This document shows, piece by piece, positions 8,132 to 19,435 of a stretch of 64,000 nucleotides of DNA. Made by a program: the position numbers and the translations under genes. This DNA comes from Thermomonas sp. GTDB lineage: Bacteria; Pseudomonadota; Gammaproteobacteria; Xanthomonadales; Xanthomonadaceae. Position 1 is the first letter of the stretch, and every line of letters begins with the position of its first letter. Below the pieces are notes generated by a model, which saw only the letters and a list, made by a program, of their open reading frames with translations, ran no database searches and was not told where the DNA came from. The stretch is from NCBI RefSeq assembly GCF_029945965.1, contig NZ_JAQSDO010000020.1, positions 267,007 to 331,006 on the forward strand, in the 5' to 3' direction.

Positions 8132-8888
8132 GCGTAGCGTGCTGCATCGCTTCGAACAGGCCGGGCCGCTGACCTGGCTGCTGGCTGGCTGCGCGGGTTG
8201 GGCCTTGCTGCTGTGGTTGGCGGCATTGCTGGGCCTGGGCAATGCAGTGGCGCCTACGCCCAGCATCGCGTCTGATGTGCCGCTGCCGCAGGCCAAGCCT
8301 GCCAGCCCCGACCGGATCGGTCCGTTGGCCCAATATGCGGAAGCGGCCGCGCGCCCGGTGTTCACCTCGGATCGGCGTCCGCACAGCTTCATGGCAACCG
8401 GACCCGACGGTGGTGCTGCGATGGGTGCGCAAAGCCAATCGCTGGATTTCATCCTGACCGGCGTGTTGATCAGCCCGCAGGTGCGGCTGGCGATCCTGCA
8501 GCCCACCGGTGGCGGTGAGTCCATACGTGTGCGCGAAGGCGCGTCTCCGGAAGGCGCGTCCGGTTGGCGCCTGGTGGAAGTACAGCCGCGCCGGGCGATC
8601 TTCGCAGGCAGTGACGGTGAGTCGAGCCTGGATTTGCGCGTGTTCGGCGAAGCCGCCAATCCAGGCAAGGCTGGTATGGTCCGCGATGCCGCTACGGCCG
8701 CCAATGCGGCTGCCGATGCAGCGGACGCCGCCGCGAAAGACGCCGCCGCCGCGGCCCCGATTCCGATCAGTGAAGCCGCCAGGATCGAGACGATCCGCAA
8801 CCGCATCGAAGCACGTCGCGCGCAGATGCGCAGCAACACACCCAACAGCAGTGCACCGACATCCTCGAGCGCACGACCAACGCAATGA
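8112..8888 (+). CDS. xpsN: type II secretion protein GspN/XpsN (GspC-like)
   Basis: In Xanthomonas the xpsN product links the inner-membrane XpsL-XpsM complex to the secretin XpsD, a role like that of GspC. The 258-residue protein has a short cytoplasmic tail, one membrane helix (WLLAGCAGWALLLWLAALLG), a low-complexity linker, and an HR-like beta domain near 105-180 (LDFILTGVLISPQVRLAIL). An Ala/Asp-rich stretch, likely helical, lies near 198-216. ATG 8124 is an alternative start four codons later. No PDZ domain is visible. Confidence 0.82.
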   Translation: MARPMAERSVLHRFEQAGPLTWLLAGCAGWALLLWLAALLGLGNAVAPTPSIASDVPLPQAKPASPDRIGPLAQYAEAAARPVFTSDRRPHSFMATGPDGGAAMGAQSQSLDFILTGVLISPQVRLAILQPTGGGESIRVREGASPEGASGWRLVEVQPRRAIFAGSDGESSLDLRVFGEAANPGKAGMVRDAATAANAAADAADAAAKDAAAAAPIPISEAARIETIRNRIEARRAQMRSNTPNSSAPTSSSARPTQ

Positions 8889-11038
8889 AGCTGGAGTTCC
8901 GAATGAACCTGCGTCCGTTCCTGATCGCACTGATGACCGCCCTGCTTGCCGCATGCGCCAGCCTGCCGCCTCCGCAGATGCGACATGCCGATCGCCTGCC
9001 CGGTGCCGATGGTGTTCAGCAGGAGCGCCTGCCGGAGGCATTCGGCAATTCGGGGCCAATGCCGGTGATACGGCGTGGTAGCAGCGCTACGATCAACCAG
9101 GCTGCAGCCAGTGCAGCGCCTCCATCACTGGGTAGCAGCGGCCAGGCCCGTTTCAACTTCGAGGGCGATTCCCTGCAGGTGGTGGTCAAGGCCATCCTGG
9201 GCGACATGCTCGGGCAGAGCTACAGCATCGCACCCGGCGTGCAAGGCATTGTGACCATCAATACTCAGCAGCCGGTCGGCGCCGCGGGCGCGCTGAGCCT
9301 GCTGGATGACGTGCTGGCGCAGAACAATGCGCGCATGGTCTACAGCAATGGCCGCTACAACATCGTGCCTGCCGACCAGGCAATGACCAGCGGCGTGGTT
9401 CCGCGCACCGGCTCGCCGGCGCTGGCACGCGGCTTCGAGACGCGGGTGGTGCCACTGCGGTTTGTTTCCGCCAGCGAGATGGAAAAGATCCTCAAGCCTT
9501 ACGCCAGGCAGGGCGCGATCGTCAGCGCGGATGGTTCGCGCAACATGATCACCATTGCCGGTACCCGTGCAGAACTCGAAAATTACCTGCGCACGATCCA
9601 GGTTTTCGACGTGGACTGGATGGCCAGCATGTCGGTTGGCGTGTATCCACTCCAGTCGGGGCGTGCCAGTGCGGTGGTGCAGGACCTGGAACGCGTATTC
9701 GGCGAACAGGGCAAGTCACCGACCGCCGGCATGTTCCGCTTCATGCCGCTGGACAGCAGCAATTCGGTAATGGTCATCACCAGCCAGCCGAAGTACCTGG
9801 ACGACATCCAGCAATGGATTGACCGCATCGAAGGCGGCAGCGGCGATGGCCGCCTGTTCTCCTACGAGCTGAAATACATCAAGGCGCGCGACTTGGCCGA
9901 TCGCCTGTCCGAAGTCTTCGGCGGCGGCCGTGGCAGCAGCAGCGATGCGCCCTCGATGATGCCTGGCGTGGACTCCACCGAAATCCGCGACTCCGGCGTT
10001 GATGACAAGTCCAGCACCTCCAGCGCGCAGGTGGCCAATGGGCTGGGCGATGGCGGAAGCCTGCCGAACAAGTCCAATGGCAATGGCAGGGTGACGCTCA
10101 AGGTGGACGGCACCGAGGTGGGTGTCTCCGCGGTTGAGGACACCAACGCCTTGCTGGTTCGCGCCAGCCCTGCGCAGTGGAAGTCGATCCGCGAGGTCAT
10201 TGACCGCCTGGACGTGATGCCGATGCAGGTGCACATCGAGGCGCAAGTGGTCAGCGTGACGCTGAAGGGCGCGCTGCAATATGGCGTCAGCTGGTACCTC
10301 GACAATGCGATCAACGATGTCCCCGGCCTGCAGTACCCGAACACCCGCAACAGCTTTGGCAGCTTTGCCGGTTCGCTGGCGCCCATCGTGGGCGGTGGTA
10401 GCGCGCTGAGTTACAAATTCCTCGGCAAAAGCGCTGCGGCGATCGTGAATGCACTCGACAGCGTGACCGACGTGCGCACGCTGTCCGCGCCTTCGGTGTT
10501 TACCCAGAACAACAAGGAAGCCAGCCTCAACGTCGGCCAACGCATCCCGATTTCCTCGGTCAGTTTCAATCCCAACACCGGTGGTACCAACAACGGCACC
10601 TATAGTCAGGTGCAGTACCTGGAGACCGGCATCATCCTGAAGGTGCGTCCGCGCATCACCCGTGATGGCATGGTGTTCCTCGACATCGTTCAGGAAGTCA
10701 GCAAACCCACAACTATTGAAGGTGTTAATGGCAATGTGCGCATTGACACCAATAAAGTGCGTACCAGCGCGGCGGTGCCCAGCGGCGAGACCATCATGCT
10801 GGCTGGCCTGATCTCCGACAGCACAGGACGTACCTCGTCCGGCATTCCCGGTCTGAGCCGGATCCCGATCATCGGTGGCTTGTTCGGCCAGCAGGGCAGC
10901 AGCACCACGCGCGACGAGCTGATCGTGTTGATCACACCGACCGTGGTCCGCAACCCCCAGGAAGCGCGCGAGATGACTGACGATTACGGCCGCCGTTTCC
11001 GCGCGCTGGATCCGCTGTACCGCCCCAAGGCGAAGTGA
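8885..11038 (+). CDS. xpsD: type II secretin GspD/XpsD, lipoprotein
   Basis: Outer-membrane secretin, the exit channel for folded type II substrates. 717 residues. The N-terminus has a lipoprotein signal ending ALLAAC with the lipidated Cys at 24, as known for XpsD. N0-N3 periplasmic domains cover roughly 85-430, with a Ser/Gly-rich insertion in N3 (near 345-400). The secretin domain carries the family signature VPSGETIMLAGLI and the SGIPGLSRIPIIGGLFG lip. The start overlaps the xpsN stop (ATGA); an internal ATG at 8903 is possible. The stop overlaps the next gene as GTGA. Confidence 0.96.
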   Translation: MKLEFRMNLRPFLIALMTALLAACASLPPPQMRHADRLPGADGVQQERLPEAFGNSGPMPVIRRGSSATINQAAASAAPPSLGSSGQARFNFEGDSLQVVVKAILGDMLGQSYSIAPGVQGIVTINTQQPVGAAGALSLLDDVLAQNNARMVYSNGRYNIVPADQAMTSGVVPRTGSPALARGFETRVVPLRFVSASEMEKILKPYARQGAIVSADGSRNMITIAGTRAELENYLRTIQVFDVDWMASMSVGVYPLQSGRASAVVQDLERVFGEQGKSPTAGMFRFMPLDSSNSVMVITSQPKYLDDIQQWIDRIEGGSGDGRLFSYELKYIKARDLADRLSEVFGGGRGSSSDAPSMMPGVDSTEIRDSGVDDKSSTSSAQVANGLGDGGSLPNKSNGNGRVTLKVDGTEVGVSAVEDTNALLVRASPAQWKSIREVIDRLDVMPMQVHIEAQVVSVTLKGALQYGVSWYLDNAINDVPGLQYPNTRNSFGSFAGSLAPIVGGGSALSYKFLGKSAAAIVNALDSVTDVRTLSAPSVFTQNNKEASLNVGQRIPISSVSFNPNTGGTNNGTYSQVQYLETGIILKVRPRITRDGMVFLDIVQEVSKPTTIEGVNGNVRIDTNKVRTSAAVPSGETIMLAGLISDSTGRTSSGIPGLSRIPIIGGLFGQQGSSTTRDELIVLITPTVVRNPQEAREMTDDYGRRFRALDPLYRPKAK

Positions 11039-11934
11039 GCCAGGCCGGCGCGCCCATGCCGGCCACCAGCCAGCCCGCCGCCGCCCAGCTGGCGGCCGTT
11101 CAGCCCGTCGTGTTGGTGCCAGTTGGCGTCGACGAGGATGCGCTGGATGCCTGCCTGGCGGCGCTTGAGGCGTCCACCCCGGCCGGTACGCGGGTGTGGC
11201 TGGCCGACGATGCACAGGCTGGCCCACGTGCCGGCGCGATTATCGAAGGTTGGCTGGCGCGCACGCGCCTTCAGGCTGCGCATACCCGCCGTGTGCGCAG
11301 CATCGGTGAAGCTGCGCACCTGGACGAAGCACTGTGCGCCTGTGGCGATGCGGACGTGGCTATTCTTGCCGCCGATGCGCGCCCGACACCCGGTTGGCTG
11401 CAGCAACTCATCGCCTGCCTGGCGCACGATCCGACGATTGCGACTGCCACGCCCTGGAGCAATGCCGGCGAAGCCGCTGCATGGCCGCGGATCGGCGAGA
11501 TAGTGGCGCTCGACGAGGAACCGTCGCGGCTCGCGCGCGCTTGCGCGCAATTGCCGGCGACCCATCCCGACCTGCCGGCGGCAGTCGGTCACGCGGTACT
11601 GGTGCGTGGCACTGCGCGCAAGCGCGCCGGTGGATTGGACGCCGCGAGTTTCCATTCCTGGTACGCGGCGTTGACCGACTTTTCGCTGCGCCTGTCCGGC
11701 CTGGGTTGGCGGAATGTCCTGTGCGAAAAAGCCTTTGTCTTGCGCGACGATGAAGGCCATTCCAGTAACGGCGACATGGACCGGTTGTCGGTGCGCTGGC
11801 CGGGCTGGCATGCGCGGCTCGCGCAGTGCCTGATGGACGATCCCTTGCGTGGATTGCGCACGCAGTTGGGCGACACGCTGGCCGGGCTCGACAGCGGTTC
11901 ACCGCAGGCCGACCTGTTTCGGTTCCCGTCATGA
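11035..11934 (+). CDS. GT2-like glycosyltransferase, degenerate
   Basis: Begins with GTG inside the xpsD stop (GTGA), so it is probably co-translated with the secretion operon. 299 residues. The first third resembles a GT-A nucleotide-sugar fold: a beta strand PVVLVPVGVDED, a second strand VWLADDA, and ILAADARPTPGWLQQLIACL where family 2 enzymes have the acidic metal-binding motif followed by GWL. The usual DxD or NPD is replaced by AAD, so activity is doubtful. The C-terminal part includes FSLRLSGLGWRNVLCEKAFVLRDD, like GT2 proteins that end in an Asp/Arg-rich helix. The role is unknown. Confidence 0.6.
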   Translation: MSQAGAPMPATSQPAAAQLAAVQPVVLVPVGVDEDALDACLAALEASTPAGTRVWLADDAQAGPRAGAIIEGWLARTRLQAAHTRRVRSIGEAAHLDEALCACGDADVAILAADARPTPGWLQQLIACLAHDPTIATATPWSNAGEAAAWPRIGEIVALDEEPSRLARACAQLPATHPDLPAAVGHAVLVRGTARKRAGGLDAASFHSWYAALTDFSLRLSGLGWRNVLCEKAFVLRDDEGHSSNGDMDRLSVRWPGWHARLAQCLMDDPLRGLRTQLGDTLAGLDSGSPQADLFRFPS

Positions 11935-12782
11935 GCGTGCCGGATATTGCTGGCATTGCCGCGATTGTTGTATCCCACGACAGCGAGGAAACCCTCGACG
12001 ATTGCCTGCAGCGCCTGCGCAATGCAGATGGCGTGGCCGAAATTCGCGTGATCGACAACGATTCCAGCGACGCGTCGCTGGAGATCGTGCAGCGGCATGC
12101 AGTGGCCGATCCGCGCCTGCGCTTCATTGCCAATCCGGACAATCCCGGCTTTGCGGTGGCCTGCAACCAGGGCGCGGCCGACAGCAGTGTGCCGTGGCTG
12201 GCCTTCGTCAATCCGGATTGCCTGGTCGAAGTCGACACGCTGGCGCGGCTGCGCGAGCATGCCGAGCAGGAAGCGCCTGCGCTGGTTGGTGCCGATCTGG
12301 TTGATGAGGATGGCGTGCGTGATGTGGCTGCGCGCCGCCACGACCCGGACTTCGCGGCGATGCTGCGTTCGCCTGCGGCGGCCAGGCTAGGGGTTGAAAT
12401 CGATACTACGGCATCGTTGCAGCATGTCGATGCAGTCTCCGGTGCATTGATGTTGCTGCCGCGCTGGTTGTTCGAACGTGTGGGAGGTTTCGACGTCGGC
12501 TATCGTCTGCACGCCGAGGATCTCGACCTGTGTCGGCGCGTGCGCGATGTCGGCGCGCGGGTTGCGGTCGCCAACGAGGTGCGCGTGGTGCATGTGCGCG
12601 GCGTATCCAGCCGCTCGCGCCCGGTGTTCGTGGAATGGCACAAGCATCGCGGCCTGTGGCGTTATTTCGGCAAGTTCGAAGCGCCACGGCGCAGTGGCTT
12701 CGTGCGTGCAGCTGTGTTCGCGATGATCTGGGTGCGTTTTCCATTCGCGGCGTTGCGGGCGTTGCTGCGCACTCAGCGGTAG
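11931..12782 (+). CDS. GT2 family glycosyltransferase (rhamnosyltransferase-like)
   Basis: 283 residues from ATG 11931, overlapping the preceding gene as ATGA. The GT-A features are clear: [43 protein letters not shown], then FVNPDC (metal-binding motif of this subgroup), [20 protein letters not shown], and [14 protein letters not shown], the acceptor/base region. The last 30 residues are hydrophobic, suggesting membrane association. The donor and acceptor cannot be told. It overlaps convergent pyrF by 10 bases at the 3' end. Co-location with xps may mean only shared transcription. Confidence 0.82.
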   Translation: MSVPDIAGIAAIVVSHDSEETLDDCLQRLRNADGVAEIRVIDNDSSDASLEIVQRHAVADPRLRFIANPDNPGFAVACNQGAADSSVPWLAFVNPDCLVEVDTLARLREHAEQEAPALVGADLVDEDGVRDVAARRHDPDFAAMLRSPAAARLGVEIDTTASLQHVDAVSGALMLLPRWLFERVGGFDVGYRLHAEDLDLCRRVRDVGARVAVANEVRVVHVRGVSSRSRPVFVEWHKHRGLWRYFGKFEAPRRSGFVRAAVFAMIWVRFPFAALRALLRTQR

Positions 12783-13585
12783 CGGTTGATCTCGTCGCGC
12801 AATGTCTTGGCCGCAGCGGCGGCGGCACTCGCAAAATCGCTGCCTTGCGACGCATACAGAATGCCGCGCGAGGAATTGATCATCAGGCCGCTGCCATCGG
12901 CCGTCTTGCCACTGCGCACGGTGGCTTCGACATCGCCACCCTGTGCACCGATGCCGGGAATCAGCAGCGGCATGTCGCCGACGATGCCGCGGATCACCTT
13001 GAGTTCTTCCGGGAATGTGGCGCCAAGCACCAGCGCGCAGTTACCGCTGTCGTTCCAGTGCTGGCTGATCACCTCGGCCACGCGCTGGTAGAGCGGCTGG
13101 CCCGCTGCATCGAGCTCCTGGAAATCGCGCGCACCGGGATTGGAGGTATGGCACAGGAACACGCAGCCCTTGCCCGCGCGATCCAGGAACGGCTGCGCGG
13201 AGTCGCGACCCATGTACGGATTCAGCGTGACCGCATCGGCAGCGAAGCGATCGAACGCTTCGATCGCGTACATCGATGCGGTGCTGCCGATGTCACCGCG
13301 CTTGGCGTCCAGAATTACCGGGATGCCCGGATGCGAATCGTGGATGTACGCGATCAGGCGAGTCAGTGCGTCTTCGGCGGCGTGCGCGGCGAGGTAGGCA
13401 ATCTGCGGCTTGAACGTGCAGGCGTAACGCGCAGTGGCGTCGACGATGTCGCGGCAGAATTCGAAGATCGCGTCATCGCGTTCTTTGAACATTGCCGGGA
13501 ATCTCGATGGATCCGGATCCAGACCGACGCAGACCAGTGAGTTGCTGGCTTGCCAGCGAGCGCGAAGTTGTTCGATGAAGGTCAT
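12773..13585 (-). CDS. pyrF: orotidine 5'-phosphate decarboxylase
   Basis: Last step of de novo UMP synthesis: OMP to UMP plus CO2. The 270-residue product starts [12 protein letters not shown] and has the group 2 type sequence: [14 protein letters not shown], then the catalytic block [14 protein letters not shown], then [16 protein letters not shown] and [11 protein letters not shown] near the phosphate site. The upstream in-frame extension to 13672 lies in a repeat and is not used. Minus strand, convergent with the GT2 gene, downstream of ettA but separated by a REP-like element. Confidence 0.94.
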   Translation of the reverse strand: MTFIEQLRARWQASNSLVCVGLDPDPSRFPAMFKERDDAIFEFCRDIVDATARYACTFKPQIAYLAAHAAEDALTRLIAYIHDSHPGIPVILDAKRGDIGSTASMYAIEAFDRFAADAVTLNPYMGRDSAQPFLDRAGKGCVFLCHTSNPGARDFQELDAAGQPLYQRVAEVISQHWNDSGNCALVLGATFPEELKVIRGIVGDMPLLIPGIGAQGGDVEATVRSGKTADGSGLMINSSRGILYASQGSDFASAAAAAAKTLRDEINRYR

Positions 13586-13606
13586 TGCGGACTCCAATCC
13601 AGATTT

Positions 13607-13685
13607 TAGGAGCGCCCGTGCCGTATTGAGCATGGGCGCGATTGGGATGCCGACGCCATGATTGCGCCCCAAGGGGCGCTCCTAC
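13607..13685. repeat. REP doublet with GTAG termini
   Basis: TAGGAGCGCCC at 13607-13617 is mirrored by GGGGCGCTCCTA at 13673-13684. The right unit, read on the minus strand, is GTAG followed by the hairpin GCGCCCC-tt-GGGGCGC, the layout of GTAG-type REP elements found with RAYT transposases. It occupies the gap between ettA and pyrF and may also act as a transcription stop or mRNA stabiliser. Confidence 0.75.
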
Positions 13686-13695
13686 ATTGCTTCGG

Positions 13696-15360
<1,665 letters not shown>

Positions 15361-15430
15361 CGGGGGCTCCGCAGGCATGCAGCAGCGCCTGCACAGGGCA
15401 GGGCCGCGAAAGGGGTGTTCGGAAGCCGCG

Positions 15431-15436
15431 ATTATA
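15431..15436 (-). promoter_or_regulatory. candidate -10 box of ettA promoter
   Basis: A perfect TATAAT on the minus strand lies 70 bases before the ettA start codon. No convincing -35 hexamer is seen at 17 bases, so recognition would depend mainly on the -10. Position in the short gap between the yeiH-like gene and ettA supports it. Confidence 0.45.
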
Positions 15437-15494
15437 GCGGTTCGCGCTGCGTGTATCGTGCAGCCCACGTGCGGGTGCGAGCGTTACGCCAGTT

Positions 15495-16532
15495 TCAGGT
15501 CAGGCCCATCGCCTGTTGCGCGAGCAGGCTGCCGGCCGCGACCGCGAACCAGGTGCCGAGGCCGAGCAGGATCGGGCGCGGGCCGGTTTCGCGCATCTGC
15601 CTGAGGTCGGCTGACAGGCCGATGCCGGCCAGCGCTGCCACGATGCAGACCTGCGCGGCCACGTGCAGGAGGTGCAGGAGCATGGGCGGCAAGAAGCCTG
15701 TGCTGCCGATGGCGGCTGCGGCCACGAAGCCAAGAATGAACCACGGGAACGCGCTGCCGACCGAAGTGTTGCCGGTCGTGCCGCGGTTGCGCCGGGCCAG
15801 CCACATCGCCAAGGCCAGGGTCACCGGCACGATCAGGCTGGCACGGGTGAGCTTGACCACGGTGGCCAGTTCACCAGCGGCTTGGCTGTACTGATAGCCG
15901 GCGGCGACCACCGAGGAGGTGTCATTGATCGCAGTACCTGCCCACAGCCCGAAGCCGTGGTCGCTTAGCCCCATCAGGTGTCCCAGTGGCGGAAACAGCA
16001 GTGCACCGGCGACGTTGAACAGGAAGATCGTGGTCATCGACAGGGCGATTTCGTGGTCGCGTGCGCCAATCACCGGCGCGGTTGCGGCGATCGCCGAGCC
16101 ACCACAGATCGCGGTGCCCACGCCGATCAGCACCGGCAGCGCGCCACTCAGGCGCAGCAGTCGGCTGAGCCCCCACGCAGTGAGGAAGGCGATTGCGAGC
16201 GTGACGAGGGTCAACGGTAGCGACGCCAGGCCGGTCTTCGCCACCTGTGACAGCGACAGCCCGAACCCGAGCATCACCACTGAGGCGCGCAGTATGGGTC
16301 CTTGCGCAAACTTGATGCCTGGCTGGTGCTGCGGTCGAACGATCCCGGCTGCGCCCAGCGCAAGCCCTAGCAGCAGGGCCGACACCGCCCCGCCCACCAC
16401 CGGCACCCACGCGCCGACCAGCATCGCCGGCGCCACCACCAGTGCTACCAGCAGCAGTCCACTGGACCGTGCACGCCACTCCTGGAGCAGGATCGGGCGG
16501 ATTGGCAGGGAGGCGTGGGATGCGGCGTTCAT
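15495..16532 (-). CDS. yeiH: YeiH/UPF0324 family membrane transporter
   Basis: 345-residue polytopic membrane protein with about ten hydrophobic segments. Family features include GAWVPVVGGAVSALLLGLALG, SVVMLGFGLSLSQVAK, IGVGTAICGGSAIAATAPVI and the C-terminal IGLSADLRQM. The family has been called a putative sulfate exporter; in E. coli yeiH is next to and controlled by the LysR regulator YeiE. Here it is likewise divergent from a LysR gene. The start is ATG 16532. Substrate is unproven. Confidence 0.85.
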   Translation of the reverse strand: MNAASHASLPIRPILLQEWRARSSGLLLVALVVAPAMLVGAWVPVVGGAVSALLLGLALGAAGIVRPQHQPGIKFAQGPILRASVVMLGFGLSLSQVAKTGLASLPLTLVTLAIAFLTAWGLSRLLRLSGALPVLIGVGTAICGGSAIAATAPVIGARDHEIALSMTTIFLFNVAGALLFPPLGHLMGLSDHGFGLWAGTAINDTSSVVAAGYQYSQAAGELATVVKLTRASLIVPVTLALAMWLARRNRGTTGNTSVGSAFPWFILGFVAAAAIGSTGFLPPMLLHLLHVAAQVCIVAALAGIGLSADLRQMRETGPRPILLGLGTWFAVAAGSLLAQQAMGLT

Positions 16533-16576
16533 TGCGATGCACGAGTTTGGAATGGCAAAAGTGTGTGCCTCGCTAC

Positions 16577-16605
16577 GAATAAAAAATAGTTTCGATTATT
16601 TATTC
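16577..16605. promoter_or_regulatory. candidate LysR-type operator between yeiH- and yeiE-like genes
   Basis: An AT-rich inverted repeat, GAATAAAAAAT (16577-16587) against ATTATTTATTC (16595-16605), with one mismatch and a 7-base centre, stands out in the 91-base divergent gap. LysR regulators usually bind such dyads between divergent genes. No footprint can be claimed. Confidence 0.5.
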
Positions 16606-16623
16606 ATGCGATAAGATTATTTG

Positions 16624-17541
16624 ATGCATTACGCTAGCCCGCGCCAGCTCGAAGTCTTCGTGCAGACCGTTGCCTGCGACAGCCTGCGGGGCGTTGCCGA
16701 GCTGCTGCACATGACCCAGCCGGCCGCCAGCATGGCGCTGGCGGAACTCGAGCGCCTGGTCGGAGGCGAACTGTTCGAACGCCGCCGTGGTCGCCTGCAC
16801 CTGAACTCACGTGGGCGTGCTCTTTTGCCATTGGCCAAGGAATTGCTGGAACGCCATCGCGAGTTCATTGGTTTCGATACGCACGGCATCGCCCCGGGTA
16901 GCGAGTTGCGCATCGGCGCCAGCAATACCGTGGGCAACTACCGGATTGGTGAATTGCTGGGACCATTCGCCCGCGCGCAACCCGACGTGCGCCTGCGGCT
17001 GCGGGTGGAAAACACCCGCGTGATTGCCGCCGCCGTGCTCGATGGCAGCCTGGACGTGGGCTGCGTGGAGGGTCCGGTGATGCATGCGGAACTGCAGCGC
17101 CGGCGCTGGGGCGATGATCTGTTGGTGGTCTGCGCCGCCGCTGACCACCCACTCGCTGGCCGCCGCGGCTTGGTGCCCGACGACTTCCGCGACGCGCGCT
17201 GGGTGTTGCGCGAACCGGGTTCGGCGACCCGCGAAATGAGCGAACGCCTGCTGGCGCAATTACCGACGCCGGCTGGCCTGCTGGAACTGGACCAGACCGA
17301 AGCAGTGAAGCAGGCGGTGGTCGCCGGCTTGGGCCTGGCCTGTCTACCGGAAGTGGCGCTGGCCGACGCCGTCGCCGCGGGCAGGTTGGCGGTGCTGGAT
17401 ACGCCATTCGCGCAATTGCGCCGAACCCTGTCGCTGCTCTGGCAACGCGATCAATACCAAGGGGCAGCGTTGCGCACCTTTCTGGCATCAATCACGCCAT
17501 CAGCTAAACCATCGCCCAAGGCAGCCCAACCCGCGCGTTGA
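16624..17541 (+). CDS. yeiE: LysR-family regulator, YeiE-like
   Basis: 305-residue transcription regulator with an N-terminal winged helix (RQLEVFVQTVACDSLRGVAE, then the recognition helix MTQPAASMALAELERLVGG) and a LysR effector-binding domain. LRIGASNTVGNYRIGELLGP is characteristic of the CysB/YeiE branch. The divergent YeiH-like gene fits the E. coli yeiE-yeiH pair, where YeiE responds to sulfite. TTG 16621 directly before the ATG is an alternative start. Recognition is from domain pattern and context, so the exact ligand is inferred. Confidence 0.8.
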   Translation: MHYASPRQLEVFVQTVACDSLRGVAELLHMTQPAASMALAELERLVGGELFERRRGRLHLNSRGRALLPLAKELLERHREFIGFDTHGIAPGSELRIGASNTVGNYRIGELLGPFARAQPDVRLRLRVENTRVIAAAVLDGSLDVGCVEGPVMHAELQRRRWGDDLLVVCAAADHPLAGRRGLVPDDFRDARWVLREPGSATREMSERLLAQLPTPAGLLELDQTEAVKQAVVAGLGLACLPEVALADAVAAGRLAVLDTPFAQLRRTLSLLWQRDQYQGAALRTFLASITPSAKPSPKAAQPAR

Positions 17542-17574
17542 CGTCGGCCTGACCGCCTCCGGCCCGGCCTCCGG

Positions 17575-17580
17575 CTACAA
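17575..17580 (+). promoter_or_regulatory. candidate -10 box of glyA promoter
   Basis: TACAAT lies 30 bases before the glyA ATG, in the only spacer before this gene. The matching -35 is poor (CTGACC about 20 bases upstream), so this is a weak call. Confidence 0.3.
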
Positions 17581-17610
17581 TTGGAATCCCCACCTGATGC
17601 CGGAGCTGCG

Positions 17611-18897
17611 ATGTTTTCCCGTGCCCACCTGATTGCCGGATACGATCCTGAGCTGGCCAAGTCCATCGCCGATGAAACCCGCCGACAGGAGGACCACGTC
17701 GAGCTGATCGCCTCGGAAAACTACGCCAGCCCGCGGGTGATGGAAGCGCAGGGCAGCCAGCTGACCAACAAGTACGCCGAAGGCTATCCGGGCAAGCGCT
17801 ATTACGGCGGCTGCGAATTCGTTGACGTCGCCGAGCGTTTGGCGATCGAACGTTGCAAGGAATTGTTCGGGGAAGGTTCTTCAGAAGGGATGTATGCGAA
17901 CGTGCAGCCGCATTCAGGCTCGCAGGCCAACCAAGCAGTGTATTTTGCGCTGTTGCAGCCGGGTGACACCATTCTCGGCATGTCGCTGGCCCATGGCGGT
18001 CACCTGACTCACGGGGCCAAAGTCAACTTCAGCGGGAAACTCTTCAACGCCGTGCAGTACGGCGTCGATGAGAACGGCATGATCGACTACGACGAAGTCG
18101 AACGGCTGGCGCTGGAGCACAAGCCGAAGATGGTGGTTGCCGGCTTCAGCGCGTATTCGCAGATCGTGGACTGGGCGCGCTTCCGCGCCATTGCCGACAA
18201 GATCGGCGCCTACCTGTTCGTGGACATGGCGCATGTGGCCGGCCTGATCGCCGCCGGCGTTTATCCGAATCCGGTACCGCATGCGCATGTGGTGACGTCG
18301 ACCACCCACAAGACGCTGCGCGGTCCGCGCGGCGGGATTATTGTTGCGAGCCGCGTCGGCATGGGCGATGCAGCGGAAGAGATCGAGAAGAAGCTGCAGT
18401 CGATCGTGTTCCCCGGCATCCAGGGCGGCCCGCTGATGCACGTGATCGCGGCCAAGGCGGTGGCGTTCAAGGAAGCACTCGAACCCGGATTCAAGACCTA
18501 CCAGGCGCAGGTCGTGAAGAACGCGCAGGCGATGGCGAAAACGATCATTGCCCGTGGTTACAAGATCGTTTCCGGCGGCACCGAAAATCACCTGATGCTG
18601 ATCGACATGATTGGCAAGGGCGTGACCGGCAAGGCGGCCGAGGCCGCACTCGGCAAGGCCCACATCACCGTCAACAAGAACGCGGTGCCGAACGACCCGG
18701 AAAAGCCCTTCGTGACCTCGGGCCTGCGCATCGGAACCCCTGCAGTGACCACCCGTGGTTACGTCGAAGCCGACTGCGTGGCACTGGCCGAATGGATCTG
18801 CGACGTGCTCGACAACCCGAACGACGAGGCCGTGATCGCCGGCGTGCGCGAGAATGTGACCAGGCAGTGCGCGCAGTTCCCGGTATACGGCGACTGA
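17611..18897 (+). CDS. glyA: serine hydroxymethyltransferase
   Basis: PLP enzyme that converts serine and tetrahydrofolate to glycine and methylene-THF, the main one-carbon source. 428 residues from ATG 17611, preceded by GGAG. The conserved blocks are visible: [43 protein letters not shown], and the PLP-lysine block [13 protein letters not shown]. The in-frame TTG at 17581 would add ten residues and is not used. It leads the run glyA-nrdR-ribD-ribE-ribBA-ribH-nusB-thiL. Confidence 0.96.
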   Translation: MFSRAHLIAGYDPELAKSIADETRRQEDHVELIASENYASPRVMEAQGSQLTNKYAEGYPGKRYYGGCEFVDVAERLAIERCKELFGEGSSEGMYANVQPHSGSQANQAVYFALLQPGDTILGMSLAHGGHLTHGAKVNFSGKLFNAVQYGVDENGMIDYDEVERLALEHKPKMVVAGFSAYSQIVDWARFRAIADKIGAYLFVDMAHVAGLIAAGVYPNPVPHAHVVTSTTHKTLRGPRGGIIVASRVGMGDAAEEIEKKLQSIVFPGIQGGPLMHVIAAKAVAFKEALEPGFKTYQAQVVKNAQAMAKTIIARGYKIVSGGTENHLMLIDMIGKGVTGKAAEAALGKAHITVNKNAVPNDPEKPFVTSGLRIGTPAVTTRGYVEADCVALAEWICDVLDNPNDEAVIAGVRENVTRQCAQFPVYGD

Positions 18898-18904
18898 CGC
18901 TGGC

Positions 18905-19435
18905 GTGCATTGCCCGTTCTGCCAGCACGAAAACACCCGTGTGATTGATTCGCGTGTCAGCGATGACGGCGTGACGATTCGTCGGCGCCGCGAGTGCGAG
19001 GCTTGCGGCGAGCGTTTCTCCACGCTGGAAACGATCGAACTGAAACTGCCGACGATCATCAAGTCCGATGGTCGGCGCGAGAATTTCGACGCGCGCAAGT
19101 TGCGGCTGGGTTTTGATCGCGCGCTGCAGAAGCGGCCGGTATCGGAAGAGCATGTCGAAGCCTCGGTGCGCGCGGTCGTGCACCAATTGCGGATGACCGC
19201 CGAACGCGAGATCGCCTCGCGCCGACTGGGTGAATTCGTGATGGGCGAGCTGCGCAAACTCGACCATGTCGGCTACGTGCGCTTCGCGTCGGTGTACCGC
19301 GCGTTCGAGGACGTGGCCGATTTTCGCGAGGAACTGGATCGGTTGGAACATGACCTGCCCGGAGAAGGCCAGCTGTCACTGCTTGGCGGCGCGAGTCCGG
19401 GCACGGAATCGACCGAGAAGGGCCGCAAGCGATGA
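18905..19435 (+). CDS. nrdR: ribonucleotide reductase repressor NrdR
   Basis: ATP/dATP-sensing repressor of ribonucleotide reductase genes. The 176-residue product starts at GTG 18905. It has the zinc ribbon CPFC...CEAC within the first 35 residues and an ATP-cone domain ([15 protein letters not shown] through [11 protein letters not shown]). Length is slightly above the usual 150-170 because of a Gly/Ser-rich tail. It sits 7 bases after glyA and overlaps ribD as ATGA, the conserved nrdR-rib-nusB arrangement. Confidence 0.95.
   Translation: MHCPFCQHENTRVIDSRVSDDGVTIRRRRECEACGERFSTLETIELKLPTIIKSDGRRENFDARKLRLGFDRALQKRPVSEEHVEASVRAVVHQLRMTAEREIASRRLGEFVMGELRKLDHVGYVRFASVYRAFEDVADFREELDRLEHDLPGEGQLSLLGGASPGTESTEKGRKR

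Noticed and set aside
9716-11227. 503-residue minus-strand frame across xpsD
   Set aside because: Antisense to the secretin. Composition (Arg, Ala, His-rich) is that of a shadow frame.
12530-13540. 336-residue plus-strand frame across pyrF
   Set aside because: Antisense to pyrF, whose catalytic motif is intact.
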